The translations under genes and the position numbers were made by a program. The notes below the pieces were generated by a model that saw only the letters and a list, made by a program, of their open reading frames with translations, made no database searches and was not told the DNA's origin. From positions 62,001-126,000 of the forward strand of contig NZ_JAMTCS010000014.1 of assembly GCF_024171955.1 (NCBI RefSeq): a DNA stretch of 64,000 bases, read 5' to 3'. The first letter of the stretch is position 1. Every line of letters begins with the position of its first letter. The stretch is from Promicromonospora thailandica (GTDB lineage Bacteria > Actinomycetota > Actinomycetes > Actinomycetales > Cellulomonadaceae). Below, one piece after another: positions 1 to 8,224 of the stretch.

Positions 1-28
1 GTCAGTCATGCGGGCTATGTTGTCAGGC

Positions 29-2746
29 GTGACCTCCACAGCGCCAAGCCACATCCAGGGAACGCCCGCGACGGGCCGCCCCCGCCTCCTGCTGATCGAC
101 GGCCATTCGATGGCCTACCGGGCGTTCTACGCGCTGCCCGACACCCTCGCGACCAGCTCCGGGCAGATCACGAACGCCGTCTACGGGTTCACGTCGATGC
201 TGACGAACCTGCTGCGCGACGAGCAGCCGACGCACCTGGGCGTCGCGTTCGACGCGGGCCGCGTGACCTTCCGCACCGAGCGGTTCCCCGAGTACAAGGG
301 CACGCGGGACGCCACGCCGGACGCGTTCAAGGGGCAGGTGCCCCTCATCAAGGAGGTGCTGGACGCGCTGCGGGTGCCGTTCGTCCAGCTCGAGGGCATC
401 GAGGCTGACGACATCCTGGCCACGCTCGCCACCCAGGCCCGGGCGGCGGGCATGGAGGTGCTCATCTGCTCCGGCGACCGGGACGCCCTGCAGCTCGTCA
501 ACGGCGACGTGACGGTCCTGTACCCGAAGAAGGGCGTCTCCGAGCTCTCCCGCATGGACCCCGAGGCCGTCGAGACCAAGTACGGCGTACCGCCCGAGCG
601 CTACCCCGACCTCGCGGCACTCGTCGGCGAGACCAGCGACAACCTGCCGGGCGTGCCCGGCGTCGGACCGAAGACCGCCGCGAAGTGGATCACCGCGCAC
701 GGCGGCCTCGCCGCCCTGCTCGACGCGGCCGACCAGGTCAAGGGCAAGGCGGGCGAGAACCTGCGCGCGCACCTCGACCAGGTGCGCGTCAACCGGGAGC
801 TCAACGCGCTCCTGACCGACGTCGAGCTGCCGCTCGGCGTCGGCGACCTCGCGCTGGCCGGCTTCGACCGTGAGGCCGTGCACCTCGTGTCCGACACCCT
901 GCAGTTCGGTCAGCTCCGCGACCGGCTCCTCGCCGTCGACCCCGCGGGCGCGAGCGCGCAGGAGGCCCCGGCCGGCGTCGCCGTCGAGCTCGACCTGGCC
1001 GACGTCGCCCCCGGGACCCTCGGCTCCTGGCTCGCCGCCCGCACCGCCCAGGTGGGCGTCGAGGTGGCCGGCAAGTCGGTGCCCGGCGGCGGCGACGCCT
1101 GGGCGGTGGCCGTGGCCGAACCCGGCGGCGAGGCCGCCTACGTCGACCTCACACAGGTGGGCCCCGACGACGAGAAGGCGCTCGCGGACTGGCTCGCCGA
1201 CGGAGCCGCGGCCAAGACGCTGCACGGCGCGAAGGCCGCCTCCCACATGCTGGCGGCCCGCGGCATGGAGCTGGCGGGCGTCGCGTTCGACACCGAGCTC
1301 GCCGCCTACCTGTGCTACCCGGACCAGCGCGGCTACGACCTGGGCGACCTGGCCGTGCGGCACATCGGGCGGGAGCTCAAGGTCGCCGAGCCGGACGGGG
1401 CGCAGGGCGCGCTCGACCTCTCGCTGGAGGGCGAGGCCGAGGGGCAGGCCGAGGCCGTGCGCGCGCAGGGCGTCGCCGAGCTCGCCGCCGCGCTGTCGGG
1501 CGAGCTGGCCGACCGCGACGCCACGGGCCTGCTGACCGACGTCGAGCTGCCGCTCTCGGGTGTGCTGGCGCGCATGGAGCGCACCGGCATCGCCGCCGAC
1601 ACCGAGTACCTGACCGGCCTGGAGAAGCAGTTCGCGCAGGGTGTGGCCGACGCCGCCGCGCAGGCCTACGACGTGATCGGGCGGGAGGTGAACCTGGGCA
1701 GCCCCAAGCAGCTCCAGGAGGTGCTGTTCGACCAGCTCGGCATGCCGAAGACCAAGAAGATCAAGACGGGTTACACCACCGACGCGGCCAGCCTGCAGGA
1801 CCTCTTCGTCAAGACGGAGCACCCGTTCCTGGCGCACCTGCTGGCGCACCGCGACGTGTCGCGGCTGCGCACCACCGTCGAGGGGCTGCTCCGGTCGGTG
1901 GCGCCCGACGGGCGGATCCACACCACGTTCCAGCAGACCATCGCCGCGACCGGCCGCCTGAGCTCGACCGACCCGAACCTGCAGAACATCCCGATCCGCA
2001 CGGAGGCGGGCCGCCAGATCCGCCGGGCGTTCCGCGTGGGCGAGGGTTACGAGTCGCTGCTGACCGCCGACTACAGCCAGATCGAGATGCGGATCATGGC
2101 GCACCTGTCGGGCGACGAGGGCCTGATCGCGGCGTTCGTCTCGGGCGAGGACCTGCACCGCTACGTGGGCTCGCGCGTGTTCGAGGTGGCGCCTGCCGAC
2201 GTGACGGCGGAGATGCGCTCCAAGATCAAGGCCATGTCGTACGGCCTGGCCTACGGCCTGAGCGCCTTCGGCCTGTCGCAGCAGCTCAACATCGCCACCA
2301 GCGAGGCGCAGGCCCTGATGGACGAGTACTTCGAGCGCTTCGGCGGGGTGCGTGACTACCTCGCGGGCGTCGTCGAGGAGGCGCGCGCCACGGGGTACAC
2401 CGCGACCATCCTGGGCCGCCGCCGCTATCTGCCCGACCTGACGAGCGACAACCGGCAGCGCCGGCAGATGGCCGAGCGCATGGCCCTCAACGCGCCCATC
2501 CAGGGCAGCGCGGCCGACATCATCAAGCTCGCCATGCTCCGGGTGCAGAAGGCCATCGACGAGCGCGGCCTGCGCTCGCGGCTGCTGCTCCAGGTGCACG
2601 ACGAGCTCGTGGTCGAGGTGGCGCCGGGGGAGCGGGACGCGGCCGAGGAGGTGCTGCGCACCGAGATGGGCGCGGCCTTCGCGCTGACGGTCCCGCTGGA
2701 CGTCTCGGTCGGCACGGGCCCCACCTGGCACGAGGCGGGCCACTGA
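29..2746 (+). CDS. polA: DNA polymerase I
   Basis: Fills gaps in excision repair and removes RNA primers. From the proposed GTG at 29 the protein is about 905 aa. An N-terminal 5'-3' exonuclease/FEN domain (about 15-300) starts with LLLIDGHSMAYRAFYALP. The middle 3'-5' exonuclease domain (about 310-510) lacks the DEDD acidic residues, so proofreading is probably absent, as in other actinobacterial PolA. The polymerase domain carries motif A DYSQIE (D681), the O-helix KAMSYGLAYG with Tyr738 where E. coli has Phe762, and motif C VHDE (D858). In-frame ATGs at 8 and 17 also exist. I prefer GTG 29 because TATGTT at 16-21 sits 7 nt upstream as a -10 box for a leaderless message. The window begins just upstream, so the promoter is only partly visible. 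Confidence 0.97.
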   Translation: MTSTAPSHIQGTPATGRPRLLLIDGHSMAYRAFYALPDTLATSSGQITNAVYGFTSMLTNLLRDEQPTHLGVAFDAGRVTFRTERFPEYKGTRDATPDAFKGQVPLIKEVLDALRVPFVQLEGIEADDILATLATQARAAGMEVLICSGDRDALQLVNGDVTVLYPKKGVSELSRMDPEAVETKYGVPPERYPDLAALVGETSDNLPGVPGVGPKTAAKWITAHGGLAALLDAADQVKGKAGENLRAHLDQVRVNRELNALLTDVELPLGVGDLALAGFDREAVHLVSDTLQFGQLRDRLLAVDPAGASAQEAPAGVAVELDLADVAPGTLGSWLAARTAQVGVEVAGKSVPGGGDAWAVAVAEPGGEAAYVDLTQVGPDDEKALADWLADGAAAKTLHGAKAASHMLAARGMELAGVAFDTELAAYLCYPDQRGYDLGDLAVRHIGRELKVAEPDGAQGALDLSLEGEAEGQAEAVRAQGVAELAAALSGELADRDATGLLTDVELPLSGVLARMERTGIAADTEYLTGLEKQFAQGVADAAAQAYDVIGREVNLGSPKQLQEVLFDQLGMPKTKKIKTGYTTDAASLQDLFVKTEHPFLAHLLAHRDVSRLRTTVEGLLRSVAPDGRIHTTFQQTIAATGRLSSTDPNLQNIPIRTEAGRQIRRAFRVGEGYESLLTADYSQIEMRIMAHLSGDEGLIAAFVSGEDLHRYVGSRVFEVAPADVTAEMRSKIKAMSYGLAYGLSAFGLSQQLNIATSEAQALMDEYFERFGGVRDYLAGVVEEARATGYTATILGRRRYLPDLTSDNRQRRQMAERMALNAPIQGSAADIIKLAMLRVQKAIDERGLRSRLLLQVHDELVVEVAPGERDAAEEVLRTEMGAAFALTVPLDVSVGTGPTWHEAGH

Positions 2747-2792
2747 AGGGCCGGGCACGACTGGTGCGGGCCCGGGTCGCCCGGCGCCCGCA

Positions 2793-3007
2793 CCGAGATC
2801 TGGTGCTCCGCTGCCGAGATCTGGCGTCCCCGCCGAGATCTGGCAGTGCACCACCAGATCTCGGCGGGGACACCAGATCTCGGCGGCGGAGCACCAGATC
2901 TCAGGGGGCGGTCCCCGGCGGGAGGCCAGATCTCACGGCGGGGTCGCGTGGGGCGGCCAGATGTCGGGGGAGAGGCTCTTCAGGTCTCGCCGGGACACCA
3001 GATGTCA
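2793..3007. repeat. Cluster 1 of AGATCT-centred repeats (polA / DUF559 gene junction)
   Basis: An 11-bp unit CCGAGATCTGG lies in one orientation at 2793, 2814 and 2833, then in the opposite orientation (CCAGATCTCGG) at 2854 and 2873. Decaying variants follow at 2894, 2926, 2957 and 2998. The central pair forms an 18-bp perfect inverted repeat (2826-2843 and 2854-2871; left arm GTCCCCGCCGAGATCTGG) around a 10-nt loop. The last variant contains the stop codon of the minus-strand DUF559 gene. The cluster lies between convergent genes, so it may act as a bidirectional terminator, but one hairpin would suffice for that. A similar cluster lies on the other side of the DUF559 gene. Confidence 0.9.
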
Positions 3008-3940
3008 CGGCTCCGGAAGGTCCAGCCGAGGGTCCAGCCGCGGACGTTGGTGCGCCGGCGTCTCGCGGAGCACCCAGCGCACGATGTCCGACGCCTTGTC
3101 GCGCGCGGTGACCCGGACCAGCGCTCGCCCGGTCGCGCGGATCGCGTCGTCCCTGCGCTTCTCCACGAACCGCGCGGCGTCCGCGTCGTACCCGGGCCGC
3201 AACACCCCGTCCTGATACTTGACGAAGCCGTCGAACTCGATCAGCGGTCCCCATCCGTCCCAGCCGACATCGCAGTGGAAGGTCCCGAGCCGCGTCACGA
3301 CCGGCACCTGGGTCCGCGGCCGCGGGAAACCGGCGCGGAGCAGCACGTAGCGGGTGCGGGTCTCCCACGGAGACTGGGCGCCGCCGTCGGCCAGGTCCAG
3401 GACGAGCCGGGCCTGGCGTCGGTTCCTGCGGTCGCTGCGGTCGGCCAGCGCCGCGAGAAGACCGGCCCGCTCGACGCCGGTGCCGAGCGCCCAGTCGGCG
3501 AGAACCAGGCCGGCGAGCGGCGGCATCGTGCAGACGCAGTCGAGCACGGTCCGTGTCACCGAGGTCACGGGTACGCCGGCGACGGTGACGATCTCGTCGT
3601 CGGCCAGGATGCTCCGGTGGCGCACGATGTCCGGGGCGGAACCGGCATTGGACCCGTAGCGCTGGATCAGGTGCACCCGGCTGGGCATCTCCCACACGGG
3701 TGCGCCGTGGAGCAGCGCCGCGCTCTCGTGACTGACCACGTGGTGCGCGGTGAGCTGCCGGTGCACGGCGACGACCGTCTGCTCGGCCCGACGTCGGGCA
3801 TGCTCTGCGGCGCCGATCGGAGCCGCAGCCGGGTCGACGGCGGTGTAGGCGCCCCGCCGCAGGCGCTCGATGTCACGCGCGGCGAGGGCTCGGCGCAGAA
3901 CCGCGTAGTCGTGGTCGCGGGCCAGCAGGATCTCGGACAT
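3005..3940 (-). CDS. AbiEi-like N-terminal / DUF559 (endonuclease-fold) protein
   Basis: About 311 aa. The N-terminal part has the short winged-helix look of AbiEi-type antitoxin domains (RDIERLRRGAYTAV). The C-terminal third matches DUF559, a family with a Vsr/PD-(D/E)xK-like fold: SPWETRTRYVLLRAGFPRP, then GTFHCDVGWDG, then LIEFDGFVKY, which supplies the E...D...ExD acidic pattern. Such proteins are common and scattered in actinobacterial genomes; their biochemical role is not established, and no cognate toxin gene is adjacent. ATG 3940 has CACGCT 6 nt upstream; a GTG at 3982 with CAGGCT 6 nt upstream would add 14 residues. The stop codon lies inside an AGATCT-type repeat variant. Function is family-level only. 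Confidence 0.8.
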   Translation of the reverse strand: MSEILLARDHDYAVLRRALAARDIERLRRGAYTAVDPAAAPIGAAEHARRRAEQTVVAVHRQLTAHHVVSHESAALLHGAPVWEMPSRVHLIQRYGSNAGSAPDIVRHRSILADDEIVTVAGVPVTSVTRTVLDCVCTMPPLAGLVLADWALGTGVERAGLLAALADRSDRRNRRQARLVLDLADGGAQSPWETRTRYVLLRAGFPRPRTQVPVVTRLGTFHCDVGWDGWGPLIEFDGFVKYQDGVLRPGYDADAARFVEKRRDDAIRATGRALVRVTARDKASDIVRWVLRETPAHQRPRLDPRLDLPEP

Positions 3941-4343
3941 GCGGTCAGCGTGCCGGAACGCCGCCGCGGCCGCCGGACGCACCGAGGCAGCCTGTGCACA
4001 ACCTTCGATCCGGCCGCCCTGTGGTCACACTCCACCGCCTCCTCCGAGATCTAGGGTCTCGCCTGCGGTCGGCGGTGTCCCCCCGGCGAGATCTGTCACC
4101 TGCCACGCTCGTCCGCTGACATCTGGAGCTTCGCCGGTCGCCAGCCGAGCTTCCTCCGCCGAGATCTGGCAGACCGCCATCGAGATCTGGTGGCCGAGCT
4201 GAGATCTGGCAGTGCACTGCCAGATCTCAGCGCGAGCACCAGATCTCGGCGGCGCGGCACCAGATCTCGGCCGCGCGGTCAGCGGCGCGGCACCAGAGGC
4301 CGGCACCCGCGGCGAGGGACCAGATCTCAGTACTCCCGCCGGG
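3941..4343. repeat. Cluster 2 of AGATCT-centred repeats with a 34-bp perfect palindrome
   Basis: This gene-free stretch holds units at 4044 (CCGAGATCTAG), 4086 (variant), 4116 (variant), 4159, 4180 and 4199 in one orientation, then at 4220, 4239, 4260 and 4320 in the other. The orientation switch is a perfect palindrome at 4198-4231 with half-site GCTGAGATCTGGCAGTG. The same GGCAGTGCAC core sits at the switch point in cluster 1 (2842-2851). The cluster fills the space between the 5' end of the DUF559 gene and the 3' end of the methyltransferase gene, which are co-directional, so a convergent-terminator role does not explain it. Confidence 0.9.
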
Positions 4344-5162
4344 TCACGGGCGGGTCGTGACGAAGACCGCCGTGCCCGGGAGGTACCGGCCCCGCTCCGG
4401 GCCCCAGCCGCCCCACACCTGGGTGTTCCACTCGGGCCACTCCGGCTCCACCAGGTCGGTCAGCACCAGCCCCGCGGCCACGACGTCGCGCACGTGGTCC
4501 CCGACCGTGCGGTGGTACTCCGCGTACAGGACGCGGTCGGCGGCGTCGGTCTCGACGTAGGGCCGCCGGTCGAAGTACGACCGGTTGGCCGTCAGGCCGC
4601 GCGACGTCGGGTCGTCCGGGAAGGCCCACCGCAGCGGGTGGGTCACGGAGAACACCCACCGGCCGCCCGGCCGCAGCACCCGGGCGGCCTCGCGGTGCAC
4701 CCGGACGGCGTCGGGCACGAACGGCAGCGCGCCGAACGACGTGAAGACCACGTCGAACGAGCCGTCCGCGAACGGCAGGGCCCGCGCGTCCGCCTGGAGC
4801 CGCGGCACCACGACACCCGTGGCCGCGTCCAGGGTCGCGGCGCCCGCCAGCATGCCCGCCGAGTAGTCGGTGGCGACGGCCCGCGCCCCCTGGCCGGCCA
4901 GCCACCGCGAGCAGTGCGCCGCGCCCGCGCCGACCTCGAGCACGTCCCGCCCGGCGACGTCGCCCAGGAGCCCGGCCTCGGCCTCGGTCAACCCCTCCGG
5001 CCCCCAGCGGAACCCGGCGTCGCCGAGGAAGTCGCGGTGCTCGTCCAGGTACTCGTCCGCGTTGGCGTCCCACCAGCGCCGGGCCGCACGGCCGTCGTCG
5101 GGCACGTCGCGGTAACCGAAGGACACGGGTTCGGGATCGCCCACGGAGCCGGAGTCGTTCAC
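4344..5162 (-). CDS. Class I SAM-dependent methyltransferase
   Basis: About 272 aa with the Methyltransf_11 layout: motif I DVLEVGAGAAHCSRWLA, then the acidic end of beta 2 (ATDYSAGML), motif II around FDVVFTSFGALPFV, and post-motif LRPGGRWVFSVTHPLRWAF. The substrate cannot be told from sequence; relatives act on small molecules. I chose GTG 5162 because the minus strand carries GATGAT followed by exactly 6 nt before it, the leaderless pattern seen throughout this window. An in-frame ATG at 5189 is the alternative. The gene is divergent from the oligopeptide importer and its 3' end abuts repeat cluster 2. Confidence 0.88.
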   Translation of the reverse strand: MNDSGSVGDPEPVSFGYRDVPDDGRAARRWWDANADEYLDEHRDFLGDAGFRWGPEGLTEAEAGLLGDVAGRDVLEVGAGAAHCSRWLAGQGARAVATDYSAGMLAGAATLDAATGVVVPRLQADARALPFADGSFDVVFTSFGALPFVPDAVRVHREAARVLRPGGRWVFSVTHPLRWAFPDDPTSRGLTANRSYFDRRPYVETDAADRVLYAEYHRTVGDHVRDVVAAGLVLTDLVEPEWPEWNTQVWGGWGPERGRYLPGTAVFVTTRP

Positions 5163-5378
5163 GGGGCCATCATCCCGCCCGGTACGCATCCGCACACACC
5201 CGGCGAAGCGGCCGTGAGATAGCACATACACGCCGGTAACAAAAGGATCACGATTGGATTGCGAGTACTGGGGAGAAATACGGAAGCAACGAAAGGGCTC
5301 CTAAGGTCAGGCGCAAACGTCTGCGCGCCGTCGTGCCCGAACCCGGGCCCGCCGGTGCGCTCGAGGAAGGAGAGTGCC

Positions 5379-7031
5379 ATGCGTCGACGCGCTACGCGCC
5401 TTGCGGGCGGCGTCACCCTGGTGACTGCGCTCGCAGTGGCTCTGAGCGGTTGTGTCGCGAGCGAGCGGGACGCCGACGGCGGCGAGGGCGGGGGCAGTGA
5501 CGGCACGTTCGTCTTCGCCGGATCGGCGGAGCCGAGCTCGCTCGACCCGGCGTTCGCCAGCGACGGCGAGACGTTCCGGGTCGCGCGCCAGATCTTCGAG
5601 GGTCTGGTCGGCGTCGAGCCGGGCACCGCGGACCCCGCCCCGCTGCTCGCGGAGAGCTGGGACATCAGCGAGGACGGCCTGACGTACACGTTCAACCTCA
5701 AGGAGGGCGTGACGTTCCACGACGACACGCCGTTCGACGCCGAGGCCGTGTGCGCCAACTTCGACCGCTGGCACGACTGGACCGGCCTGGCCGCCCACGA
5801 GAACCTCTCGTACTACTACAAGGCCGTCTTCGGCGGCACCGGCGAGGACAGCCTGTACGACTCGTGCGAGGCGTCCGACGCGGCGACCGCCGTCGTCACG
5901 CTGAACACGCCGATCCCCGAGCTCATCCCGGCGCTGTCGCTGCCGTCGTTCTCGATGCAGTCGCCCGCGGCGCTGGAGGAGTTCGGCGCGGACGAGGTCG
6001 AGGGCACGGCCGACGCGCCGCAGCTCACCGAGTACGGCCGGGAGCACCCGACCGGTACCGGCCCGTACACCTTCCAGGAGTGGAAGAGCGGCGAGAGCGT
6101 CACGCTGGCCGCCAACGAGAACTACTGGGGCGAGATCGGCGACGTCAAGACCATCGTCTTCACGGTGATCTCCGACGGCACCGCCCGCCGCCAGGCGCTC
6201 GAGGCCGGTGACATCGACGGCTACGACCTGGTCGCGCCCGCCGACGTCGACGCGCTCAAGGAGGCCGGCTACACCATCCTCGACCGCGACGCGTTCAACA
6301 TCCTGTACCTGGGCATGAACCAGGCGGCCAAGCCGCTGGACGACGTCCGCGTGCGCCAGGCGATCGCCCACGCGATCGACAAGGACGCACTGGTCCAGGC
6401 CGCGCTGCCCGAGGGTACGACCCCCGCGACGCAGTTCGTGCCCGAGATCGTCACGGGCTACAGCGACGACGTCACGACCTACGAGTACGACCCCGAGAAG
6501 GCCAAGGACCTCCTGAAGGAGGCCGGCCAGGAGAACCTCGAGCTCGAGTTCAACTACCCGACCGAGGTCTCGCGCCCGTACATGCCGGACCCCGCCGCCA
6601 TCTACGAGGCCGTCTCCGCGGACCTCGAGGAGGTCGGCATCACGGTGACGGCCACGCCGGAGCCCTGGAGCCCGACGTACATCGACACCATCCAGGGTGG
6701 CGAGAACCACGGTCTGCACCTGCTCGGCTGGACGGGTGACTACAACGACACCTACAACTTCATCGGCACGTTCTTCGGGGCGAAGTCGCTGGAGTGGGGC
6801 TTCGACGACCAGGAGGTCTTCGACGCGATCAAGGACGCCCGCAACGCTCCGCTCGAGGAGCAGGAGGCGGCCTACATGAACGCCAACGAGGTGATCATGG
6901 ACGCGCTGCCCGGCGTCCCGCTGGCCAGCCCGGTGCCGTCGCTCGTCGTCGCCCCCGGCGTCGAGGGCTACCCGATCTCGCCGGTGCAGGACGAGGTCTA
7001 CAACGTCATCTCCCTCGGCGGTGGCGAGTAA
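5379..7031 (+). CDS. Oligopeptide/peptide ABC transporter substrate-binding lipoprotein (SBP family 5)
   Basis: About 550 aa extracellular binding protein that captures the substrate for the permeases and ATPase downstream. It has a classical lipoprotein signal: basic start MRRRATR, a hydrophobic core, and lipobox ALSGC with Cys25 as the lipidated residue, followed by an acidic Gly-rich linker. The mature part matches SBP_bac_5 (SSLDPAFASDGETFRVARQIFEGLVG near the start; VRQAIAHAIDKDAL about two thirds in). ATG 5379 has an AAGGAG Shine-Dalgarno 8 nt upstream; upstream in-frame codons would destroy the signal peptide. First gene of the operon, separated from the permeases by 185 bp with two hairpins. 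Confidence 0.93.
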   Translation: MRRRATRLAGGVTLVTALAVALSGCVASERDADGGEGGGSDGTFVFAGSAEPSSLDPAFASDGETFRVARQIFEGLVGVEPGTADPAPLLAESWDISEDGLTYTFNLKEGVTFHDDTPFDAEAVCANFDRWHDWTGLAAHENLSYYYKAVFGGTGEDSLYDSCEASDAATAVVTLNTPIPELIPALSLPSFSMQSPAALEEFGADEVEGTADAPQLTEYGREHPTGTGPYTFQEWKSGESVTLAANENYWGEIGDVKTIVFTVISDGTARRQALEAGDIDGYDLVAPADVDALKEAGYTILDRDAFNILYLGMNQAAKPLDDVRVRQAIAHAIDKDALVQAALPEGTTPATQFVPEIVTGYSDDVTTYEYDPEKAKDLLKEAGQENLELEFNYPTEVSRPYMPDPAAIYEAVSADLEEVGITVTATPEPWSPTYIDTIQGGENHGLHLLGWTGDYNDTYNFIGTFFGAKSLEWGFDDQEVFDAIKDARNAPLEEQEAAYMNANEVIMDALPGVPLASPVPSLVVAPGVEGYPISPVQDEVYNVISLGGGE

Positions 7032-7044
7032 CGGTGACGCACCG

Positions 7045-7139
7045 GGGAGGGAGTAAGGTTCCCTCCCGAACCGCCTGGGGCTCGCGAGCCCTCGGGTGAA
7101 GTACTCAGGTCGGGGCGCGGCTGGTGCCGCGCCCCGACC
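7045..7139 (+). other. Two intercistronic hairpins between binding-protein and permease genes
   Basis: An 8-bp stem (7045-7052 with 7060-7067, GGGAGGGA) is followed by a perfect 14-bp stem with a 4-nt loop (7108-7121 with 7126-7139, arm GGTCGGGGCGCGGC). There is no T-tract. In binding-protein-dependent transport operons such structures typically stabilise the upstream message or attenuate readthrough so that the binding protein outnumbers the membrane parts; that role is inferred here. Confidence 0.75.
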
Positions 7140-7216
7140 CCTGTCCCCAGTCGCCGGGCCCGCCCGCGAGCCGGCCGGACCCGGGCGACCGATCACCGCA
7201 CGTCTGCCGAGGAACG

Positions 7217-8224
7217 ATGCTCAGACTGATCGTGCAGCGCCTGCTGCTCCTGATACCCCTCCTGCTGGGCTTGTCGGTCCTGCTGTTCGGCTGGGTGCGC
7301 GCCCTGCCCGGCGGACCCGTCCAGGCCATGCTCGGCGAGCGGTACACGCCCGAGGCCGCCGCGGAGATCGAGGCCCAGCTCGGCCTCGACCAGCCGCTGA
7401 TCGTGCAGTACGGCAAGTACCTCCTGCGGCTGCTGCAGGGCGACTTCGGCGTCTCGCTGCAGAGCGGCCGGCCCGTGATCGACGAGTTCCTCACGCGGTT
7501 CCCCGCCACGATCGAGCTCACCGTCGTCGCGCTCGTGTTCGCCATCGGCATCGGCATCCCGCTGGGCTACGTCGCCGCCCGCCGCGCCGGCTCGATCGTC
7601 GACCACTCGGCCGTCGTCGTCTCGCTGATCGGCGTCACGGTGCCCGTCTTCTTCCTGGCCTTCATCCTGAAGTACCTCTTCGCCGTGGAGCTGGGCTGGT
7701 TCCCGACCACGGGGCGCCAGAGCGCCACGATGATCGCCACGCACCCGACCAACTTCTACGTCCTGGACGGTCTGCTCACCGCCGAGTGGGACGCGGCCTG
7801 GGACGCGCTGGTGCACCTGATCCTGCCCGGCATCGCGCTCGGCTCGATCCCGCTGGCGATCGTGGCGCGCATGACGCGCGCCGCCGTCTCCGAGGTGCAG
7901 AACGCGGACTACGTGCGCACGGCGCGCGCCAAGGGCATCAAGGCCTCGCGGCTGCGTGGTGACCACATCCTGAAGAACGCCATGCTCCCCGTGGTGACGA
8001 CGATCGGCCTGCAGGTGGGCCTCCTGCTGTCGGGCGCGGTGCTCACCGAGACGGTGTTCGCCTTCAGCGGGATCGGCAGCTTCCTGGCCGACTCGGTGTT
8101 CAACGCCGACTACCCGGTGATGCAGGGCTTCGTGCTCATGATCGCCGTGGTCTACGCCCTCGTGAACCTGCTCGTCGACGTCTCGTACGGGCTGATCGAC
8201 CCCCGGCTGAGGAGGCAGCAGTGA
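7217..8224 (+). CDS. Peptide ABC transporter permease (DppB/OppB type)
   Basis: About 335 aa inner-membrane subunit. It begins with a hydrophobic helix (LRLIVQRLLLLIPLLLGLSV), has a periplasmic-type loop (GERYTPEAAAEIEAQLGLDQP) typical of DppB/OppB, then further membrane segments and the cytoplasmic EAA loop RAAVSEVQNADYVRTARAKG that docks on the ATPase. ATG 7217 is preceded by GAGGAA at a good distance. Its TGA overlaps the GTG of the next permease by 4 bp (GTGA), so the two are translationally coupled. Confidence 0.93.
   Translation: MLRLIVQRLLLLIPLLLGLSVLLFGWVRALPGGPVQAMLGERYTPEAAAEIEAQLGLDQPLIVQYGKYLLRLLQGDFGVSLQSGRPVIDEFLTRFPATIELTVVALVFAIGIGIPLGYVAARRAGSIVDHSAVVVSLIGVTVPVFFLAFILKYLFAVELGWFPTTGRQSATMIATHPTNFYVLDGLLTAEWDAAWDALVHLILPGIALGSIPLAIVARMTRAAVSEVQNADYVRTARAKGIKASRLRGDHILKNAMLPVVTTIGLQVGLLLSGAVLTETVFAFSGIGSFLADSVFNADYPVMQGFVLMIAVVYALVNLLVDVSYGLIDPRLRRQQ

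Noticed and set aside
23-2854. A 943-codon open frame antisense to polA
   Set aside because: Same artefact; composition unlike a real protein and no start signals.
3005-3940. Complete type IV toxin-antitoxin (AbiE) system
   Set aside because: Only an AbiEi-like N-terminal domain is present, fused to a DUF559 part; no AbiEii nucleotidyltransferase is adjacent.
2793-4330. CRISPR array at the AGATCT repeats
   Set aside because: Units are 11 bp, spacers are irregular and orientation flips; no cas gene is nearby.
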